From: Calothrix anomala FACHB-343
GTDB taxonomy: Bacteria > Cyanobacteriota > Cyanobacteriia > Cyanobacteriales > Nostocaceae
Assembly: GCF_014696435.1 (NCBI RefSeq)
Contig: NZ_JACJQG010000079.1
Location: 1 to 44,004, forward strand
Length of the DNA: 44,004 nt
Direction of reading: 5' to 3'
The position numbers were made by a program, and so were the translations under genes. Shown here piece after piece: positions 34,277-43,063 of the stretch (positions within the stretch are counted from its first letter, which is position 1; each line of letters opens with the position of its first letter). The notes under the pieces are model-generated. The model did no database searches. It was given only the letters and a program-made list of their open reading frames with translations, and had not been told where the DNA came from.

Positions 34277-34828
34277 ATGAATAATGCTAAGAAGCGTTGG
34301 ATGACTCTTAACTTAGGTGTAGTGGCAATAATGCCAACGTTAATATTTTTAGCATTTCTCCATCGTGCTACGGCTGACGATCCCGGAAGCTGTTTTATGG
34401 TAACATCCTCTGGGAAAACTGTTAGTTTAGGTAGCCTTTGCGGTGCAACACCTGTAGATAGTAGGGTTTTTCGCATTCCTATCAAGCGGCGGATGGGGAA
34501 AACTCCGGTTGTTGATGTCACCTTCAATCAACAACAAACTTTTGAGATGATTTTAGATACTGGTGCTAGCAGTACCTTGATTACTCAAAAAATGGCGAAT
34601 GCCCTGAAACTTCAGCCTACAGGGAAAATCAACGCCCAAATAGCCGATGGTACAGAAGTACAATTTGTTACTAGCCAAGTCCAAAATATTACTGTGGGAT
34701 CGGCTGTAGCTAGTAATATTGAAGTTGCGATCGCACCTAAAGCCGCGATCGGATTATTAGGTCACGATTTTTTTGAGAATTATGATATCAAGATTCTGGA
34801 AAAAGAAGTAGAATTTCGTCATCGTTGA
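34277..34828 (+). CDS. Secreted retropepsin-like aspartic protease
   Basis: A 183-residue protein with a signal peptide (about 1-33; NLGVVAIMPTLIFLAFLHRA ending ATA-DD). Next is a short region with two cysteines, CFMVTSSGKTVSLGSLCG (39-56), seen in other exported cyanobacterial proteins. The single-lobe aspartic protease domain follows (about 65-180): catalytic Asp94 in LDTGASST, the flap-like ADGTEVQF, and IGLLGHDFFENYD near the end. As in retroviral proteases, it should be active as a homodimer. ATG 34277 is preferred over TTG 34226, since the signal peptide then begins properly. Confidence 0.82.
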   Translation: MNNAKKRWMTLNLGVVAIMPTLIFLAFLHRATADDPGSCFMVTSSGKTVSLGSLCGATPVDSRVFRIPIKRRMGKTPVVDVTFNQQQTFEMILDTGASSTLITQKMANALKLQPTGKINAQIADGTEVQFVTSQVQNITVGSAVASNIEVAIAPKAAIGLLGHDFFENYDIKILEKEVEFRHR

Positions 34829-34833
34829 TTTGG

Positions 34834-34906
34834 TCAACAGTCAACAGTCAACAGTCAACAGTCAACAGTCAACAGTCAACCGTCAACCGTCAACCGTCAA
34901 CCGTCA
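34834..34906. repeat. GTCAACA/GTCAACC STRR
   Basis: About ten GTCAACA and GTCAACC heptamers. The array extends into the end of the minus-strand oxidoreductase gene, whose last codons and TGA stop it provides (34897-34906). Confidence 0.85.
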
Positions 34907-36024
34907 ACAAAACTGTCCAAGTTGGGTACATTTACCCAGCTTGCTGCTTGATGGGATTCATGGCATAAATCCATTAATAATTGCGAGTAAACGCCTTCTC
35001 GTAGTGATGGAATTATTTGTTGCTGGCTGTAAATTCCTTGAACCCATTGATCTACTACGCGGATAAATGCGGAAATGCGTCCATCGGCGTGGTTTTGGGG
35101 AAACATTAAATCAGAGGGAATTTCAATTTCACTTAAGGTTTTACCTGGTTCGGAACCCCAAACCCGAAAACCGTGGATGTAATCTTTTTGATTTTCACTA
35201 CCTAAAACTAAAGTACCGCGATCGCCATATACTTCTACCCAATGAGTTCTCGGTGCATGAACTACTGCACTAATGGTAAGCTGGCAAGGTGTACCATCGG
35301 CTAATTCTAACGTTAGCACGCAGGTATCATCTGTATTCACTGGCTTGCTTTCGCCAGTAGCGGGATCGATGCGTGTGGGAATAGCGGTGGTTAAATGGGC
35401 GCTGAGTCGGCGTACCGGGCCAAATAACCAATATATATAATCAAAGGCGTGGGAACCTAAGGAACCTAATGCACCACCTCCCTTATCTTGAGAAGAATAC
35501 CAATTCCAAGGGCGGGAAGCATCTGCACGGGAAGAACCTAACCAATCAATTCTAATTAACCGCTTGTTTCCTACATAATCTGCTGATAATAGTTGAGCAA
35601 ACTTTTGCCATCCTGGAACAAAGCGAAATTCAAAGTCTACAGTTGCTATTACACGTTGCTTTTGCGCTAACTGATAAAGTTCCTTCGCTTCAGTTGCGTT
35701 TAAAGCCGTCGGTTTTTCCAGTAATAAATGTTTCCCTGCTTGCAGTACTGTTTTTGCCATTTCATAGTGCAAAAACGGTGGGGTAGCGATGGTAACTGCT
35801 TGAACTGCGGGTAACTTGACGATATCTGCAATTGTATCGCAGGCATGGGGGATGTTATTGGATTTAGCGATCGCTCTAGCTTTATTGATATCTCGATGAT
35901 AAACTGCCACCACCTCCGTTTGCGGATGTGCTTGCAATCCAGGGATGTGGACTTTTTGCCCAAATCCTGTACCAACAACCGCCACGCCTATCTTTTGTTG
36001 ATTTGTTTGCAATGTAGAAACCAT
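34897..36024 (-). CDS. Gfo/Idh/MocA-family NAD(P)-dependent oxidoreductase
   Basis: A 375-residue dehydrogenase. The N-terminal Rossmann fold has GTGFGQ (about 17-22), the conserved EKPTALNATEAKEL helix with the EKP motif (about 99-101), and VDFEFRFVPGWQKF. The C-terminal alpha/beta domain has the DYIYWLFGPV segment and a catalytic-histidine region LGSLGSHAFDYIYWLF (the family H in GSHxxD). Substrates in this family are sugars, inositol or biliverdin; the length and sequence do not suggest BvdR, so the substrate is open. The C-terminus (LDSFVDG) and stop are encoded by a STRR. Confidence 0.88.
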   Translation of the reverse strand: MVSTLQTNQQKIGVAVVGTGFGQKVHIPGLQAHPQTEVVAVYHRDINKARAIAKSNNIPHACDTIADIVKLPAVQAVTIATPPFLHYEMAKTVLQAGKHLLLEKPTALNATEAKELYQLAQKQRVIATVDFEFRFVPGWQKFAQLLSADYVGNKRLIRIDWLGSSRADASRPWNWYSSQDKGGGALGSLGSHAFDYIYWLFGPVRRLSAHLTTAIPTRIDPATGESKPVNTDDTCVLTLELADGTPCQLTISAVVHAPRTHWVEVYGDRGTLVLGSENQKDYIHGFRVWGSEPGKTLSEIEIPSDLMFPQNHADGRISAFIRVVDQWVQGIYSQQQIIPSLREGVYSQLLMDLCHESHQAASWVNVPNLDSFVDG

Positions 36025-36303
36025 ATAGTTGACAGATTTATCACACTATGCATAAAAGGGAAGGGGAGAAGGGGGACAAGGAAAGGGAGATATAAATATT
36101 TCAAGTCAGCTAATCGTGAGAAAATCTCATAACCAAGTATGGAAATCTTTCCTAGCCCCTAGCTTTCTCATCAAGATTACAGGAAATCTTGGAGCGTTGC
36201 AAAAATTAGATCCCCGAATTAGCGATCGCCCCACCTCTACAATTTGGCATAATTTAATTTTTGCAGTTCCCGGAGTCTGAGGGCGTTAATGTGTTAGCGA
36301 TAT
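36025..36303. repeat. Intergenic repeats between same-strand genes
   Basis: Contains the second copy of the TTTCAAGT...GAGAAAATCTCA sequence (36096-36137) and an element with GCAAAAATTA/TAATTTTTGC-like ends (about 36192-36278). Part of it (AATTATGCCAAATTGTAG on the complementary strand) recurs at 8899-8916. No gene recognised. Confidence 0.55.
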
Positions 36304-38262
36304 TTAGATGAGTACAGATGTGTGCAAATGATCCATTGCTGCTAACGGATTTGCACCTGGAGCTAAAATTTCATAAGGTCGCATCATTTCATTATCTTCA
36401 TGGGAGAGGATGTGACAATGCCAGACGTACTCTCCGGGAAGCTCAAAGGTAGCTGCAACACGAATCACTTCGCCTGGCTCAATGACAACGGTGTCTAGTA
36501 TACCCGCTTCTTGGGGCGCGGCTGGAGTCGCTGCTCCCTGATATTGAATATTGGTTAATGGTGCTAATGGATCGATTTGAGTTGCAGTAAAATCTTGTCG
36601 GCTGAGTAGTTGAAAACCTGCTTCATGTAAATGGATGGGATGGGAGTCACGTGTAGTATTATAAATTTCCCAAATCTCCGTATCACCAAGCTGAACATAC
36701 TCAGTAATCGGATCGTGCCACATTAAAGCACCATCTCGAATGGTTCCTAACATGGGTGTAATTCGCCCAAAATCATCGCTAGGATTTTCAAATAAGGCTA
36801 ACTGTTTAGCAATTGGTAATCCAGTTAGAGGATCTTTAACAATTTTGGTGAAATCTGGTTTTTTGGGATTTTTACTACTAGCAACAAAAGTCTGATCGAG
36901 CCAATCAATGCCATCGTTAAATTTCTGAATAATTTTTTGATCGGTTACTAGGCCAGTATAAGTTGGCAAAGCATCAGGTTGACCTTTACCTCCCCTCAAG
37001 GTTGTTGGTAAAGGAGTATCAGCAACAGTTACCTGATTCCCAACTTTAAAAGCCATGATTTGACCTGTAGTATCTGGGTTATTGGGAATTGGTTCGCTAG
37101 TAATACCACCAGCAAAATTATTCAGAATCAGAGTCTCTCCCTGATATCCTTTAAAGTCTACAATTACATCAGCTCGTTGACCTGGCGCTAGTTCCAACTG
37201 ACTAAGTTTCACTGGCTTGTTGAGTAAACCTAAGTCTGTACCAATTTGATAAAAGTCTAACCCTTTTTCCAGTTGGAGGCTGTAGAAACGCGAGTCAGAA
37301 CCATTCAGCAGCCGGAATCTGTATTTGCGCGGTTCAACATCTAATAAAGGCCAGGCCTTACCATTAACGAGGATGACATTACCAGAACCGAACTCTGGAA
37401 TCACGCTGGGATTGGGTGCGGATGGCGGAAGCATCGCTTCTAACCCTGCTGCTGCTAAATCTGCGTTGGAGGCTGGATAAAATAACTGACCATCAGCTGT
37501 AAATATCTTGTCTTGAATAACTATGGGATATTCATAGTAAACATCTGGGTCTTTTCGCGAATCGCCTTGGTAATCAAAATTGACGTAATTACCTGGAAGT
37601 GCGTTTTCAATGCGAGAGGTTTTGGGATTATCTGGTCTTCCCGTATCATGGTTATCTCGCAAGATATAAAAACCTGCTAACCCAGCATAGACATTGAGGC
37701 GAGTGATTCCTAAAGCGTGGTCATGATACCAAATGGTTGCAGCTTGTTGATCGTTGTAATATTTATAGGCTTGTGTCGCACCTTTATTAATAGCTAACTT
37801 TCCGCCTTGACCGGTAGAGGTAAACCAAGCATCGGGAAGACCATCATATTTAGATTTGCTTTTTCCACCATGTAAATGGGCAACTACAGGCACACCATCT
37901 TTGCTGATACTATAATTGGTGCCTGTATAAGCCCAGTGTATGGTTGTATCTACTGGTAGTAAATGTTTTTTAGGCAGCTTGCTTTGCCAATTAATAGTGA
38001 TGGGCTTACCTTTTTGCGCAACAATAGTAGGGCCCAGGTAATTTAGACCAGCTGCATCCCAAGTTGGAGCTGAAGGACTATGGTAACCCCATGTTTGCGC
38101 TAGGGGTATTCCCTCGCCTAAACCAAAGTCATGAGTACCTTGACTCATGGTGATTGTATATTTACCTTTACGCCTAGCATCAATAAAAAGTCCTGGCTGG
38201 AGTAAATTTGGTAATGGATTTTTATATTTATCAATGGTGAGTGGATTCAGTAGCGACACCAT
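36304..38262 (-). CDS. CotA/bilirubin-oxidase-like multicopper oxidase
   Basis: A 652-residue three-cupredoxin oxidase that should oxidise a phenolic, bilin or metal substrate and reduce O2 to water. The type 2/3 copper ligands are in HLHGG (His129, His131), WYHDHAL (His180, His182), HPIHLHEAG (His544, His546) and HCH (615-617). The type 1 site is His541, Cys616, His621 and Met626 within WHCHILSHEDNEMMRP, the CotA-like ending. No clear signal peptide or Tat motif is seen at the N-terminus, unusual if it is exported. It stands alone; a candidate structured element lies 168 bases upstream. Confidence 0.9.
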   Translation of the reverse strand: MVSLLNPLTIDKYKNPLPNLLQPGLFIDARRKGKYTITMSQGTHDFGLGEGIPLAQTWGYHSPSAPTWDAAGLNYLGPTIVAQKGKPITINWQSKLPKKHLLPVDTTIHWAYTGTNYSISKDGVPVVAHLHGGKSKSKYDGLPDAWFTSTGQGGKLAINKGATQAYKYYNDQQAATIWYHDHALGITRLNVYAGLAGFYILRDNHDTGRPDNPKTSRIENALPGNYVNFDYQGDSRKDPDVYYEYPIVIQDKIFTADGQLFYPASNADLAAAGLEAMLPPSAPNPSVIPEFGSGNVILVNGKAWPLLDVEPRKYRFRLLNGSDSRFYSLQLEKGLDFYQIGTDLGLLNKPVKLSQLELAPGQRADVIVDFKGYQGETLILNNFAGGITSEPIPNNPDTTGQIMAFKVGNQVTVADTPLPTTLRGGKGQPDALPTYTGLVTDQKIIQKFNDGIDWLDQTFVASSKNPKKPDFTKIVKDPLTGLPIAKQLALFENPSDDFGRITPMLGTIRDGALMWHDPITEYVQLGDTEIWEIYNTTRDSHPIHLHEAGFQLLSRQDFTATQIDPLAPLTNIQYQGAATPAAPQEAGILDTVVIEPGEVIRVAATFELPGEYVWHCHILSHEDNEMMRPYEILAPGANPLAAMDHLHTSVLI

Positions 38263-38907
38263 AGTAGATAACCCCTGTGTAGTTCAGATAAAACCTATAT
38301 AAAAAACCACAGCACAACCAGCTAAAACATCGCTTTTAAGTATCGTTGTTTTAGAGCTATGTAGCGATCGCATCGCCGATGTCGTTGAGTTAATTTGTGG
38401 TCGATTAAATGTTCAGAAATACTTAGACTCTCTCGATCTATAAGCAGCACCGAGATTTAAGAAAAATCTCACCTTCATCACCTTTCCAGGAAATGAAGGT
38501 TCTGATTTCGAGAGTCAAAGCTTTTATGTAATTAAATTTAGGTAATAAATGTGAGGAACTTGTGAGGAGGAAAAGAATTAATAATTTGCAAAATATTTTC
38601 TGTTTGGGGAGAATGAGCGCGATCGCTATTTTGAATATATCAAGTTTTGTTAATTATTAAACAGCTATATCTGGCAAGTATTTTACAATCTGAAATAAGT
38701 ATAACGGCAAAAATAATTAAAGGTTTGTAGTCAGGGATAAAATCCTGACTACACAATAAATTCTCAATTTTTACATTGCTTAATATAGCTTGGATAGTCC
38801 TGATTTTTCTTGAATGCGATCGCCCAAAACTATCCCACAACTGAGGGAGAAAAATCAGCATTCTCTGACAAATCACAATCATAATTTTGTCAGTCAAAAA
38901 AAGCGAT
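38263..38907. other. Intergenic region with hairpins, no gene
   Basis: About 645 bases upstream of the oxidase and downstream of the devA-like gene. Apart from the structure at 38430-38514 and a perfect hairpin TGTAGTCAGG/CCTGACTACA (38726-38753), no gene is convincing. A minus-strand open frame at 38640-38897 reads through the second hairpin and has no family likeness. Confidence 0.55.
38430..38514 (-). ncRNA. Candidate three-way-junction RNA or small MITE
   Basis: Outer stem CTCTCGA/TCGAGAG (38430-38436 with 38508-38514) encloses two adjoining hairpins with no base between them: GAGATTT/AAATCTC (38452-38458 with 38464-38470, 5-base loop) and ACCTTCAT/ATGAAGGT (38471-38478 with 38493-38500, 14-base loop). 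On the minus strand it would lie in the leader of the multicopper oxidase. It matches no riboswitch class I know; a short mobile element is the alternative. Confidence 0.4.
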
Positions 38908-39609
38908 TTACGATAGAGCAGAAACTATAGCCCGATCCTGAGCTAATTTACCATCTTCCATGTGGACAATGCGATCGGCAATATCTAAAATTCGGTTGTC
39001 ATGAGTCACCATCAAAATAGTACAACCTTGTTCTTTAGCGAGTTTTTGCATCAGGTTAACTACATCTCGACCGGATTTACTATCAAGCGCTGCTGTTGGT
39101 TCATCTGCTAAGACAATTCTCGGACGACTAACTAAAGCACGAGCGATCGCAACTCTTTGTTTTTGTCCCCCTGATAAATCATCAGGATAGTAATTGAGGC
39201 GATGTCCTAATCCCACTTGTTCCAGCATTTCAGCAGAACGAGTTTTCATTTCTTGGGGTGAAATATCCTTGTGTAGTTCTAAACCCATACGCACATTTTG
39301 CAGTGCGGTCAAACTACCATGCAAGTTATGTGCTTGGAAAATATAGCCATGACTGCGCCTAGCTTCGGTAAGTTGCGCCGCATTCGCACCACAGAGTTCT
39401 CGACCTAATACTTGCAAACTCCCAGATTGCGCCGAACGTAAACCGCCTACCAAAGTTAGCAATGTAGTTTTACCAGAACCCGAAGGCCCTGTCATAATGA
39501 TAATTTCACCAGCGTTAATTTCTAAGGTGATATCAAAGAGAACTTGCTTTTTCAGTTGACCTTGACCAAAGTAATGGTCGAGATTTTGCACAGAGATTAC
39601 TGGATTCAT
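38908..39609 (-). CDS. devA: DevA-type ABC transporter ATPase
   Basis: ATP-binding subunit, 233 residues, of a DevBCA-type exporter. Walker A GPSGSGKTT, signature LSGGQKQRVAIARAL, Walker B IVLADEPTAALD and the H-loop MVTHD are all present. The Q-loop region YIFQAHNLHGSLTALQNVRM is typical of DevA. ATG 39609 is preferred over the TTG two codons earlier. It is last in a devB-devC-devA order on the minus strand, 51 bases after devC, with a GACGCGAT hairpin in the gap. The symbol is by family; this may be a paralogue of the heterocyst glycolipid exporter. Confidence 0.88.
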   Translation of the reverse strand: MNPVISVQNLDHYFGQGQLKKQVLFDITLEINAGEIIIMTGPSGSGKTTLLTLVGGLRSAQSGSLQVLGRELCGANAAQLTEARRSHGYIFQAHNLHGSLTALQNVRMGLELHKDISPQEMKTRSAEMLEQVGLGHRLNYYPDDLSGGQKQRVAIARALVSRPRIVLADEPTAALDSKSGRDVVNLMQKLAKEQGCTILMVTHDNRILDIADRIVHMEDGKLAQDRAIVSALS

Positions 39610-39634
39610 ATTCAATAGGAGACAAGGAGGAAAA

Positions 39635-39662
39635 TTGTACAGACGCGATTCATCGCGTCTCT
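39635..39662. repeat. GACGCGATTCATCGCGTC hairpin between devC and devA
   Basis: Another copy of the dispersed hairpin, touching the devC stop codon and lying inside the operon. In the transcript it would form a stem between the permease and ATPase cistrons and could affect their relative expression. Confidence 0.7.
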
Positions 39663-40836
39663 AAAACATATCTGCGGGGTCGGCTGATTGAACTTTGCGA
39701 GTAGCGATCGCGCCGGATATCATACACATGATTAGCGTTAAGATTTGGACTTGGATGGCTCGAGCTAAGGTCATGTATAGTGGTAAATTGGTGGCGTTTC
39801 TGGTGAGTGCATAAAGTCCTATAGATACGCCAAAGCCAGGAAGAAAGCCTAATATAGCCATAATTACAGCTTCTTCAAAGACAATCCCTAATAAATAGAG
39901 GTTGTTATATCCCATCGCTTTGAAGGTGGCGTATTCTTTCATGTGGGCGTTGACATCTGTAGACAGAACTTGATACACAATTATCACGCCCACCATAAAG
40001 CCCATTCCTACACCCAGGCTAAAAATAAAGCCGATCGCAGTGTTAGTTTGCCAATAATATTTTTCAAATTCAATAAATTCTTCTTTGGTTAAAACTTTAA
40101 CATCTTCACCTAAGTGAGATTTTAAGGTATTCGCTGTTTGTTTGGGGTCATAACCTGGTTGTAATTGAATCAAGCCAAGGCTGAGGCTACTAGCATCGCG
40201 CCGAGGAAATAGCCGCAAAAAGTTCTGGTCGCTGGTAATTAATGTACCATCGGCAATGAAGGATGCACCGATAGAAAATAAACCATTAATACTGATGGTA
40301 CGGCGATCGAGTTCTGTGGTTACAGGTTTTCCTGCATTAATTTGCGCGATCGCTTCTTGATAATCTCCCCGCGCCGCGCGGTCAAAAAGCATGGTATCTG
40401 GTAATTTAACCATATCTTTTTGGCGGTTCACTTCCGGTAAATCAAATACCTGTTTATCCGGATTGAACCCCATCACCAGTACTGCTGTCTTTTTCTTGGT
40501 TTGGGGATTCTTCCAATCTGCAAAGTTAATATATACTCCCTCCGCTGACTTAATCCCTGGTAAGTCCATTGCTTGATACAATCGCCGTCTAGTAAAGCTG
40601 GACATATTCGCCAAGTTACGCGCTTGGGGACTCACCAGCACAATATCAGCTTCCAGACTGCGGTGTATTCTGGTGTTACTGTCATACAACGCAGTCTGAA
40701 ACCCTAGCTGCATAAACATGAGGACATCTGCAAAAGCAATACCTGATAATGCAACTAATAAACGGCTTCTTTGATGACTTAATTGCAACCATCCTAAAGG
40801 TGTACGTCGCTGAAGTTGAGATATAAAACCAATCAT
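39661..40836 (-). CDS. devC: DevC-type ABC transporter permease
   Basis: Permease of 391 residues with four predicted transmembrane helices and a large periplasmic domain between the first (about 25-45) and second (about 270-295), the FtsX/MacB topology. The N-terminal GWLQLSHQRSRLLVALSGIA and the C-terminal TRKVQSADPADMF are hallmarks of DevC proteins. It overlaps devB by 4 bp, so the two are translationally coupled. Together with DevB and DevA it should drive substrate out through a TolC-like outer-membrane protein not encoded here. Confidence 0.9.
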   Translation of the reverse strand: MIGFISQLQRRTPLGWLQLSHQRSRLLVALSGIAFADVLMFMQLGFQTALYDSNTRIHRSLEADIVLVSPQARNLANMSSFTRRRLYQAMDLPGIKSAEGVYINFADWKNPQTKKKTAVLVMGFNPDKQVFDLPEVNRQKDMVKLPDTMLFDRAARGDYQEAIAQINAGKPVTTELDRRTISINGLFSIGASFIADGTLITSDQNFLRLFPRRDASSLSLGLIQLQPGYDPKQTANTLKSHLGEDVKVLTKEEFIEFEKYYWQTNTAIGFIFSLGVGMGFMVGVIIVYQVLSTDVNAHMKEYATFKAMGYNNLYLLGIVFEEAVIMAILGFLPGFGVSIGLYALTRNATNLPLYMTLARAIQVQILTLIMCMISGAIATRKVQSADPADMF

Positions 40837-42140
40837 TGTTCAATCACCGCCTTGACTTGCAAATTGGTAAATTGGGCAGCTTTGGCGCTGGATGCAGAAT
40901 CTAGCTTGATATGTACTTCAACGATTCTGGCATCAATATTACTAGAGGGATCGGCGTTAATTACATTTTGTCGTTGTACTTGCATCCCTATCCAATCGAC
41001 AGTTCCCTGCAATTCGTTGGGGAGAGAATCGCTGGTAACTTTGACAAGCTGTCCTGGCTTTACTTTATGAATATCACTTTGATAAACTTCTGCCACTGCA
41101 TACATCTGGTCAGTTTGACCTAATTCAACAATTCCATCATTCCCCACGGTTTCACCCGCGCGGGTATGAATCTTTAGAATTTGTCCAGATTTGGGAGCGC
41201 GAATATATGCTTGGTTAAGTTGGGCTTGAATTTTATCAACGGTAGCTTGGGCGCTGTCTACTTCCGCTTGGGCGTTGGCGATATCTGTGGGGCGAACTTC
41301 TGCAGTTTGATTGAGGGTGGCTTTGGCTTCGCTAATTTGTTGTTGTAATGTGGCGATAGTTTTGTCGCGGTTGGCTTTAGCTTCGTTAATTTGCTGTTCT
41401 AGGGTGGCGACAGTTCTAGTTTTGGTGGCTTGGCTTTCAACAAATTGCTGGGTGCTGGTTTCAGCGCTTAATCTGCGACGATCTACTTCTTGGCTGGAAA
41501 TTGCGCCTTCTTTGTATAAACTTTCGTAACGTTGGACATCAGCTTGGGCGTTGCGCTTTTCAGCAGCGACACGGGCGACGGTTGCTTGTAAACTTTGTTG
41601 TTGTCCTTGTAATTCTGCTTCTAGACGGTTAATTGTCGCTTGCTGGGTTCTAATACTTCCTTCCAATTCCACTTGCAAACGATTAATCGCCGCTTGACGC
41701 GCTGCAATTTCGCCTTGCTTTGCACCTGCTTTTACTTGCGCCAGTCGGGATTTAGCCACTTGTACTTGTCTTTGCGCTTCACCCAAACTCGCCTGTAAGC
41801 GATCGCGACTATCCATTATTGCAATTACTTGTCCAACTTTCACGCGATCGCCTTCTTTCACCAACAATTGTTCTACCCGATTTCCTTCGTTCACCGTCGG
41901 TGCTGACAGTTTAATTACTTCTCCATTGGGTTCTAACCTGCCCAACGCTGTGACAGTTTTTACAACTGGTTGCATAGGCGTTGCTAGTTCTGGCTTCTTC
42001 CCAGACTCAGTCTGGAACTTGGTAACCGTATAAACACTAGCCCCGGCTGTAATTAAAGCTGTAATTATTGCCAGGATGGTAGGTGACTTAAAAATACCTT
42101 GGGAAGCCCGAAAACCTAATAAATTCCAGTTTTGCGCCAT
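40833..42140 (-). CDS. devB: DevB-type HlyD membrane-fusion protein
   Basis: Periplasmic adaptor of 435 residues. One N-terminal membrane helix (about 22-40, ILAIITALITAGASVYTVTK), a lipoyl half (LGRLEPNGEVIKLSAP, LLVKEGDRVKVGQVIAIMD), a long Ala/Gln/Glu-rich coiled coil (about 115-320) containing repeated IATLQQQISEAKA-type heptads, and the closing lipoyl/beta-barrel part (YIRAPKSGQILKIHTRAGE). The coiled coil should dock to a TolC homologue. It is first in the operon, divergent from a TetR regulator, which suggests inducible control instead of NtcA/HetR control; no GTAN8TAC box was seen upstream. Confidence 0.9.
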   Translation of the reverse strand: MAQNWNLLGFRASQGIFKSPTILAIITALITAGASVYTVTKFQTESGKKPELATPMQPVVKTVTALGRLEPNGEVIKLSAPTVNEGNRVEQLLVKEGDRVKVGQVIAIMDSRDRLQASLGEAQRQVQVAKSRLAQVKAGAKQGEIAARQAAINRLQVELEGSIRTQQATINRLEAELQGQQQSLQATVARVAAEKRNAQADVQRYESLYKEGAISSQEVDRRRLSAETSTQQFVESQATKTRTVATLEQQINEAKANRDKTIATLQQQISEAKATLNQTAEVRPTDIANAQAEVDSAQATVDKIQAQLNQAYIRAPKSGQILKIHTRAGETVGNDGIVELGQTDQMYAVAEVYQSDIHKVKPGQLVKVTSDSLPNELQGTVDWIGMQVQRQNVINADPSSNIDARIVEVHIKLDSASSAKAAQFTNLQVKAVIEQ

Positions 42141-42167
42141 AGTATTCCCCTTTTGTTGGCGGCATTG

Positions 42168-42220
42168 TTAAACTAAACCGTCCAGTTCAAAATTATGCTA
42201 AACTAAACCGAGTAGTTTAG
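42168..42220. promoter_or_regulatory. Paired TetR-type operators in the devB/tetR gap
   Basis: The decamer AACTAAACCG occurs twice, at 42171 and 42201, exactly 30 bases apart. Each sits in a partial palindrome: TTAAACTAAACCGTCCAGTT and CTAAACTAAACCGAGTAGTT. The A/T-rich arms with a central CCG are typical of TetR operators. They lie 28 to 80 bases from devB and about 95 to 150 from the regulator, so both genes could be repressed. Confidence 0.6.
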
Positions 42221-42227
42221 TCAAGGG

Positions 42228-42257
42228 GCAGAGACGCGATTAATCGCGTCTGTACAA
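42228..42257. repeat. GACGCGATTAATCGCGTC hairpin repeat
   Basis: A perfect copy of the dispersed hairpin (reverse orientation, AGAGACGCG...CGCGTCTGTACAA) between the paired operators and the regulator gene. Confidence 0.75.
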
Positions 42258-42315
42258 TTTTCCTCCTCTACCTCCTTGTCTCCCTTTTCCCCCTCATCCC
42301 CCAATCCCCAGTAAG

Positions 42316-42969
42316 ATGGTTATAAGCAAAATTGATAGACACATGGCACGGATCAAAGTTGACGAAGTAGAAAAAGAGAATTCCCTTGATAAAGTGGAAC
42401 AAATTCTGCAAGGAGCGATGCAGGAGTTCCTGAAAAATGGCTATGCTGGGACAAGTATGGATAAGGTAGCTGTCGCTGCGGGTGTGTCTAAAGCCACAGT
42501 TTACAGCCACTTTCAAGATAAAGAAGGACTGTTTAAGGTATTAGTAGAAAAACTGGCAGGTAAGAAATTTAATTCTATATTTGGTACACAACCTCCAGAG
42601 GGAGATCCAACAATTGTTCTGCGTCAATTAGCAACCAAAGCATTAGAGTTAATGGCTATAGACCAAGAACATTCAGCATTGATGCGCGTGATAATTGGCG
42701 AATCTGGTCGTTTTCCTGAGCTAGCTCAGATTTGTGTCCGCGCCATGATTAAACCAGTGGTAGAAACTCTGACTCAATACCTCGCTAGTCATCCCGAATT
42801 GAAAATCAACGATCCAGAAGCACTGGCTAGGATACTTGTAGGCTCATTAGTGCATTTTCATATTGTTCAAGATGTCTTGCATGGTAAAGATATTTTACCA
42901 ATGGAGAGCGATCGCCTAATTAATACCATGACCAACTTAATTATTAATAATGCTCAAGCTAGTTCATAA
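42316..42969 (+). CDS. TetR/AcrR-family transcriptional repressor
   Basis: A 217-residue TetR regulator. The N-terminal HTH is clear: ILQGAMQEFLKNGYAGTSMD, then KVAVAAGVSKATVYSHFQDK with recognition helix SKATVYSHF, followed by EGLFKVLVEKL. The C-terminal helical ligand domain (about 85-210) resembles the TetR_C AefR/YcdC type. An in-frame ATG at 42343 (MARIKVDEVEKE) is an equally plausible start; neither has a good ribosome site. Position and paired operators argue that it represses the devBCA-like operon until a toxic substrate or lipid signal binds. Confidence 0.88.
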   Translation: MVISKIDRHMARIKVDEVEKENSLDKVEQILQGAMQEFLKNGYAGTSMDKVAVAAGVSKATVYSHFQDKEGLFKVLVEKLAGKKFNSIFGTQPPEGDPTIVLRQLATKALELMAIDQEHSALMRVIIGESGRFPELAQICVRAMIKPVVETLTQYLASHPELKINDPEALARILVGSLVHFHIVQDVLHGKDILPMESDRLINTMTNLIINNAQASS

Positions 42970-43063
42970 CTTTCACAACCAACCAAATAGATAGGCTTGA
43001 TAACTAAACTAACTATAGGAATCTGATTTGATTTTGGCAAAACTCTAAATTACTTGCCAATCT

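Noticed and set aside
38640-38897. 85-codon minus-strand frame upstream of the multicopper oxidase
   Set aside because: Reads through a perfect TGTAGTCAGG hairpin and a HIP1 site; composition is not protein-like.
42141-42315. NtcA box for heterocyst control of devBCA
   Set aside because: No GTAN8TAC is present between devB and the TetR gene.
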